A stretch of DNA of 64,000 nucleotides from Erythrocercus mccallii (Eukaryota > Chordata > Aves > Passeriformes > Dicruridae). Below the pieces are notes generated by a model. It was not told the origin of the DNA. It made no database searches and was given only the letters and a program-made list of their open reading frames with translations. Shown in pieces: positions 58,533 to 64,000 of this stretch. The number at the start of each line of letters is the position of its first letter. Within the stretch, counting starts at the first letter, position 1. The position numbers were made by a program, and so were the translations under genes. The stretch is taken from assembly GCA_013397435.1 (NCBI GenBank), contig VZRG01000267.1, positions 1 to 64,000 on the forward strand, written 5' to 3'.

Positions 58533-61500
58533 TCAACTGTGCTGTTGCTGGCGATTTTTTGTAAAACTGGTAAAAACAAAATTATAATCACTGAATTGGG
58601 CAATCTGGTGATCAAGACGTTTAAACCCCTCAATCTTCTGGGCAGAGGAAAACACTGTGCGACATTTAGAGCTCTAGGAAACAAAACAGAAAAGGGAAAG
58701 TTACTTTTGAAACTGTCATTTAGAGATTGATTAGCACACTGCATCTCATATATGGTTCTTACCAACATGTTTTAAAACTCTTCCTGATAGTGGTGCAGAA
58801 AGCTTTATGCCCAAGGGGTGATTCTGCTCCCTACATATGGTACTGCTGTTCTGTGAACAATTATGGGGGGTGGAACACCTCTCCTATGGGCACAGGCTGA
58901 GAGAATTGGGGTTGCTCAGCCTGGAGAAGAGAAGGCTCTGGGGATACCTTATAGCACCTCCCAGCACCTTAAGGGGGCTACAAGAGAGCTGGAAAGGGAC
59001 TTTTTGCCAGAGCATGTAGTGATAGAACAAGTGGTGACAAGATTTAAACTGAAAGAGGGTGGGTTTAGATTAGATATTAGGAAAAAAAATTTTTATTGTG
59101 AGGGTGGTGAGACACTGTAACAGGCTGCCCAAAGAAGCTGTGGATGCCCGGTCCTGGCAGTGTTCAAGGCCAGGTTGGATGGGGCTTTGAGCAACCTGAT
59201 CTAGTGAAAGGTATCTCTGCTCATGGAATGGAGCTGGAACTAGATCATTTTTAAGGTCTCTTCCAACCCAAATCATTTTGTGGTTCTATGATTAGCTGAG
59301 AGCAACACCATTAACAGCAAGTGTTCTGCAACTGACAGTTGTAGGCAAAGCCAAAAAAATGCCGAACAAGAAATTATGCCTATACATAACTATACAGGAA
59401 GTCACTAGGATTCTGGGACTGGGATGCTGCATCTTAACTGATTCTGAAATTTTCTGAAGATCATATTTAGTACATGCCAAAGCAAGACTGAAGAGTATTT
59501 TTACTTTCCAAAGAAACTACCACTCAAATATAGAGGCAAGCTGGAAACTGTTAATCTCCAGCAAAAAATCTCTAGCCTTGCTTCATTTGTGTCTACATGT
59601 ATTTCATCAGCTGATAAGCTAATGCAAGAAAACTCACCTGATTAACGAAGAGAGTTGTCACAAATTTTCCTGGCTTGAAAACCTCTACAACTTTTCTAAT
59701 CAGGTCATCGTAAGAGGTCTGACTTATGTTTGTTTCAAAACTAACATAAGAAAACTCTGGTTCTGGAGTGATGTGAATAGTCCAGTAAGTTCCCTGAAAA
59801 AAAAAAAAAAAGATATTATTACCACCAAATATTTATTTATTTTTATTTAGCAATGTTAATTATTAATGAATGTAAAACTTACATCCGATTTCATCCCATT
59901 CATTGAATACCCACAAGGATTGAACATTGTAGCATCAATAACAGAACCTGGTATCAGGTCACGAATTCCACTCATCTGAAACAAAGTTAAACAATTCTGC
60001 TTATCATGCATCCTTACACGTGTTCAGATTTAACCCAAAGGCAGAATGAACATCTATTTAGCAAAAAAGACACCAGAATTCTCCCGATAACAAATCAGTC
60101 TGATTGTATGTACTGCTGTAGACGACCTTGGTTTGCATCCTGTCACTACCTCAATGGCAGTAACAGGCTGCATGCAAGCTATCACACTGCCTCTTACAGA
60201 GCCCAGCTGCATCCATCCAAGATAAGGAAACAGCTTAGAACTCCAAAACATATTTGCTTTTACTGCTGAAATGGAAAATGGAGCTTCTCTTCAACCCCTA
60301 TCCACAAAGTGAAGGCTATTTACATTTACTCCAGAATACACTACTTTATACCCTCGGAAGAAGTGCAATCCCAAGTGTTTTGATTTACCACACAGTACCT
60401 GAGCTACAGCCAAATCTCAATAGCAAATACAGTATGAGAATCAAAGCCTAAGATGGAAAACAAGATGAAGTCAGTGTACTTGTCAGAACTTGTTCATGTC
60501 ACATGACTTCCCCATCCGGGAAAAGGAGACAAACTCATCAAGTTATGCTTAGACCCCAAATCTGCCCTTTCCCTCATCCAAATGGCTCCCTGATTTAACA
60601 CCTACTTAACCTTTGCATTCCCTATCCCCAGTCTAAGTGTTAGTCCTCATAATCTACATCCTTGAAAGTTATTCAAGTTGTGGTTTTATTCCAACTCCTA
60701 CATTCTTATGAGTAAAAGCTTCCAGTCACCCAAAGCACTGCATTTGCTGCTTTCACTAAAGGAAGGGCATTGAAAGCATGAAGTTATTCCCCAAAACATT
60801 CCTGAGTTAAATCCATTTTAAGGATTTAACTTTAAGGACATGTCCCCTACCACAAAATAAACCTTGTATTAAAAGGCAAGTGAATGAAGCATTTTGTTGC
60901 CCAATTTCCACCAGTTTTCAAGCAAACATACACGAGTGACATCATTTGCAGTAACACCATCTTTCATGTAGAACTGGTCCATAACTACTGGGTCAAGCTC
61001 ACTCATCAGAATTTCCAGTGTCTGATCAGGCTGATTGGATATCCGACTCTCTGGGAAATCCAGGGTGTACAGGTACCTACATAAAGCACAAATCAAGTAT
61101 GTAACACATATTGACAGCACCAAGTTCTACTGTAAAGATTCCAAACTCTTCACATACATACCAGCAATCAGAGTTCATACGGCCCATGCAATAAGCTGCT
61201 CCATCTAGACAAGATAAAAAGCCTCTAGTTAATGTACCACAGCTGAACATTTATGTAAAATATTATATTCATTTCTTATTTAAAGACAGGGGCCTTTCAC
61301 AGAACCCCACAAGGTTCAATGATGCAGTCAGTGGCTGTACTGAATAACTTCAGGAATGCAAAGTCAATGATGAGAAAAGCAAGAAGTGGGTCTGGACACC
61401 CCAGCTGAGAGGCTACTATCAGGAAACTGATATTACAGTTTAGCTATGCACAGAGGGAAAACCCTGGCACTTTTAAAGCCTCTATTAAATGCATTTATGA

Positions 61501-63967
61501 TTATCATTCATCTTCAAGTAACTCAGATGAGTACCACAGCTTCCATGTTCCTTCAAAACCTCTCACTTTAAGATTCTTGTAAGTCTTAGACTGTATTAAA
61601 GGTTTAAGTTCAGTTTTTAGCATAGCTTTTAGCTTCTGAGAAAAGTCCATATTTTTCTTCAGTGTATTACTTTAAATTACTATCCTAGCTTTTTAATAGG
61701 GCTTTCATAATTCTGCAGAGTGACTAGAAGTCTGAAGATGACCCCAGTTAAGACAAGCTGCTAAATGTCAAGCTTAGTATAATTTAAATTTTCATCTTGG
61801 CAAGCTAGTATCAGTAATTCAGAAAATATGTATAGCTTTTGACTTTTATGCAAGGACTGCTGAATTCTTGGCCTGGCAGCCTGTACCTGTTGCACTGCTC
61901 ACCAGTTCTCGCATAACATCAATCCCTCACCCAACTTTGCTGAATTTTCATCAACTTACTTGGGAAAATTTCATTAAGAAACTCTACTTCTTCCTGGAAA
62001 TTCCTATGTGGGTACTCCTGGTGGGAAGGCTTCATGAAATTCTTACGTGAATAAAAGAAGCTCTGAAAAAAATAAAGCTGCATCTTAGGTATTGAGTATA
62101 TCCATCCATCTTGAATCTAAGGATGTAGACAAATGCAAGCATTTATGATGAACTTTCACAGGACCTGTTTTCATTGTCGAAACACTGCTACCTGTATTCC
62201 TGTTTCAGAGGCACACAGTTATTCCTGTCTTCATTTCTAAGCTTCAAGAGACAGTTTACAATTCTAAGTAAACTTGTTTTGCACTAGGCAGCATGGGCAC
62301 AGTTAACCTTAAGTAACTGAACACAATAGCATTTGTTAGTTAGCATCCTTACATTACAGTCTTCCCATTATAGGAAGCATACATAAATGTCCACGTTTCA
62401 GGAAATTTAATAAAAAGAGTGAACTTGAAATAGTAGCAAAAAGCTCTTTGTACATTCCAAGGAAGATTTTTGACACCTTACCTGAATTGAGTCAAACCCA
62501 CTGTACTCCCTAGCAAGCTCCAACAGGGGAACCAGTGCTTGCAGTAAGAGGGTGGTACCACACGTCTTCAAAATGAAACGTCTCTTGGAGACAAACATGC
62601 TACTCTCACTGTAAAAGAGGTGTTAAGAATGTATTAGGCACTCTACTTAAAACAATCCAGGAGGGAGTTGTTAGGTCTTGGTCCTTATCCCAACCAAATG
62701 CATTAATCTAAGTGAACACTCAGCATATGGCACAAACATACTTAGCAAATAGATCAGATCAATAGAATGCAGCTAAACATTTGAGAGCTGTTATGATTTC
62801 CCAAAATAAACACCTGCTCCAAGCATGATATTACAGAGCTGTCACACTACAGGAAAAGGTACACACATTAGACACCCTCAAACTATCTGAGAAATACAAA
62901 CATGCTGTGAAGCGTGTACACAGGCACAGTTATATGATATGCCTTATAAATAAGATACAGAAACTAATTATACATAAACTAAGTCAGATACTCCAGTTCA
63001 GCCCTGCTCAACTGGAGTTAGGCATTGATACTACATCCAGAATATTTAAACATGCTTAACAAATATCTTTTCATCAGGTGACTGAACAATGGGAGCTTAA
63101 ATAACTAAATTTGGAATGCTGTTTACAAATTCAAAATCAAAATTCAAAAGGTTAAATTTCATCCACAGTGCAGTGCAACTAGTTACTCCTTCCAGAATTT
63201 TGTTTTAACTATATGAAGCTTGAAGAAAGAAAACTTGAACACAGTTTCTTTGAATAGCTTGTTCTTAGCACAACCTTGCCCTCAAGGCAGTCTTTAAAGA
63301 GCACAAAAACCTCACTATCGGTAATCTGAAGTAAACCAGAGAATGTAAAATGTGTCTGTAAAGTTCATGTACAAAAAGCAAGAAAGCATTTTGAAGGACG
63401 AAAAACACATGGCAAAAGTAGCGTCCTTACAACTAACTGCAGCACAACAAAAACTCCAGGGCTCCAGGAAAGCTACAGTTTTACAGATGCCCTTAGGTCA
63501 GCTGCAAGAGTTGTTCCACTTGATTGTATTACATGCAGTTAAAGCTGATCTACCAATAAGGCTTTTTGCTGATCTATAAAGGACATCTATAGCCCATTCT
63601 GCTGAAGTAATTAATACTGAAACTGTACTGGGAACACTTATTTACCCATGGACAAAATTCAGTGATGAGGTGCAAAACCACCACAGCTCTGCTCATCCTT
63701 TTGGCTACAGGAAAAAACAAAACTATGAAGAGATTTGCACCTCTGAGCAGGAGATCCCTGCAAGTTGTAGCCACCAACTTGCCATTAACCCAAAATTGGA
63801 TTCTCAGCCAAGTGAATCACATATGACAGCTTTCATTTTTTTCCCTCTTAGGGACTAAAAAAAATGAGCAAGTGCCTTACCTGAGTACATAAGCTTCCTG
63901 CTTGTCAGTTTTTGTCACACTTATGATCAAACAATGCACATTCTCCAGAAGTTTGTCCCACTCAATC
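58533..63967 (-). CDS. AMD1: AMD1, S-adenosylmethionine decarboxylase proenzyme (exons 2-9; 5' partial)
   Basis: Cytosolic pyruvoyl enzyme that converts SAM to decarboxylated SAM, the aminopropyl donor for spermidine and spermine. Coding exons in the window: 63881-63967, 62482-62608, 61960-62062, 61162-61204, 60932-61076, 59883-59975, 59638-59793, 58533-58673. They total 895 nt, all GT-AG and in phase, and correspond to residues ~38-334, so full length equals the human 334 aa. Exon 1 (~37 residues, with Glu8 and Glu11) is outside. The self-cleavage site Glu67-Ser68 is intact (YVLS-ESSMF; Ser68 codon 62602-62604 becomes the pyruvoyl group). Catalytic Cys82 (KTCGTT), Ser229 (CGYSMNG), His243 (TIHITPEPEFSY) and Glu256 are present. 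Putrescine-site residues Phe111, Asp174, Glu178 and Phe285 are also seen. The C terminus ends TKNRQQQHS. AMD1 is also controlled by an upstream ORF in its leader, which is outside the window. Confidence 0.98.
58862..59293 (+). mobile_element. CR1 LINE 3' end in the last AMD1 intron
   Basis: Nearly full CR1 tail: 'cacctctcctatgggcacag', 'gggttgctcagcctggagaa', 'ggctacaagagagctggaaa', 'agattagatattaggaaaaa' and a terminus 'aatcattttgtggttctatg'. It is antisense to AMD1 and sits between exon 8 and the terminal exon, ending ~345 bp before the exon 8 donor and starting ~190 bp from the terminal exon. Confidence 0.94.
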
Positions 63968-64000
63968 CTGTGAAGAAATTATAGAAGAGCGCAAACAATA

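Noticed and set aside
1..64000. CRISPR arrays, operons, bacterial promoters or phage modules
   Set aside because: The window is vertebrate nuclear DNA with split genes and LINEs. The repeat clusters seen are simple or inverted repeats without spacer structure.

Overview
This is nuclear DNA from a vertebrate, almost certainly a bird. It holds split genes with GT-AG introns, two CpG-island promoters in otherwise AT-rich sequence, and interspersed repeats that are nearly all CR1 LINE fragments, as is typical of avian genomes. One solo LTR-like element resembles LTRs I associate with songbirds, but placing the species more closely than 'bird' is inference.

Three protein-coding genes are present, all on the minus strand. 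From right to left they are AMD1 (exons 2-9; exon 1 lies beyond the right edge), GTF3C6 (6 exons, complete) and RPF2 (10 exons, complete). This is the AMD1-GTF3C6-RPF2 order of human 6q21. I traced every coding exon by hand. All junctions fit GT-AG and keep frame, giving 306 aa for RPF2, 221 aa for GTF3C6, and residues ~38-334 of AMD1 in human numbering. Every other open frame looks like chance or CR1 remnant.

Layout: 1-20.1 kb is gene-free, with a few CR1 fragments, one MIR-like fossil and one CTCF-like motif. 20.2-31.25 kb is RPF2, whose CpG-island promoter lies between two CR1 copies in opposite orientation. 31.6-33.3 kb is a short spacer. 33.3-39.8 kb is GTF3C6; its intron 2 has two clusters of AT-rich inverted or tandem repeats, and its CpG-island promoter is followed upstream by an LTR in the same orientation at ~40.3-40.96 kb. 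41-56.5 kb is gene-free, with CR1, MIR-like and simple repeats. 56.5-64 kb is AMD1 with a ~2 kb 3' UTR.

The genes act in growth metabolism but not in one pathway: AMD1 makes decarboxylated SAM for spermidine and spermine synthesis, GTF3C6 is a TFIIIC subunit for tRNA and 5S rRNA transcription, and RPF2 helps load the 5S RNP onto the pre-60S ribosome. Their adjacency is conserved synteny, not an operon.

The most interesting signal is immediately 3' of the AMD1 UGA stop: an in-frame open extension of 125 codons ending at UAG. It matches in position and approximate length the stop-readthrough tail described for vertebrate AMD1, where ribosomes stall near the end of the extension.
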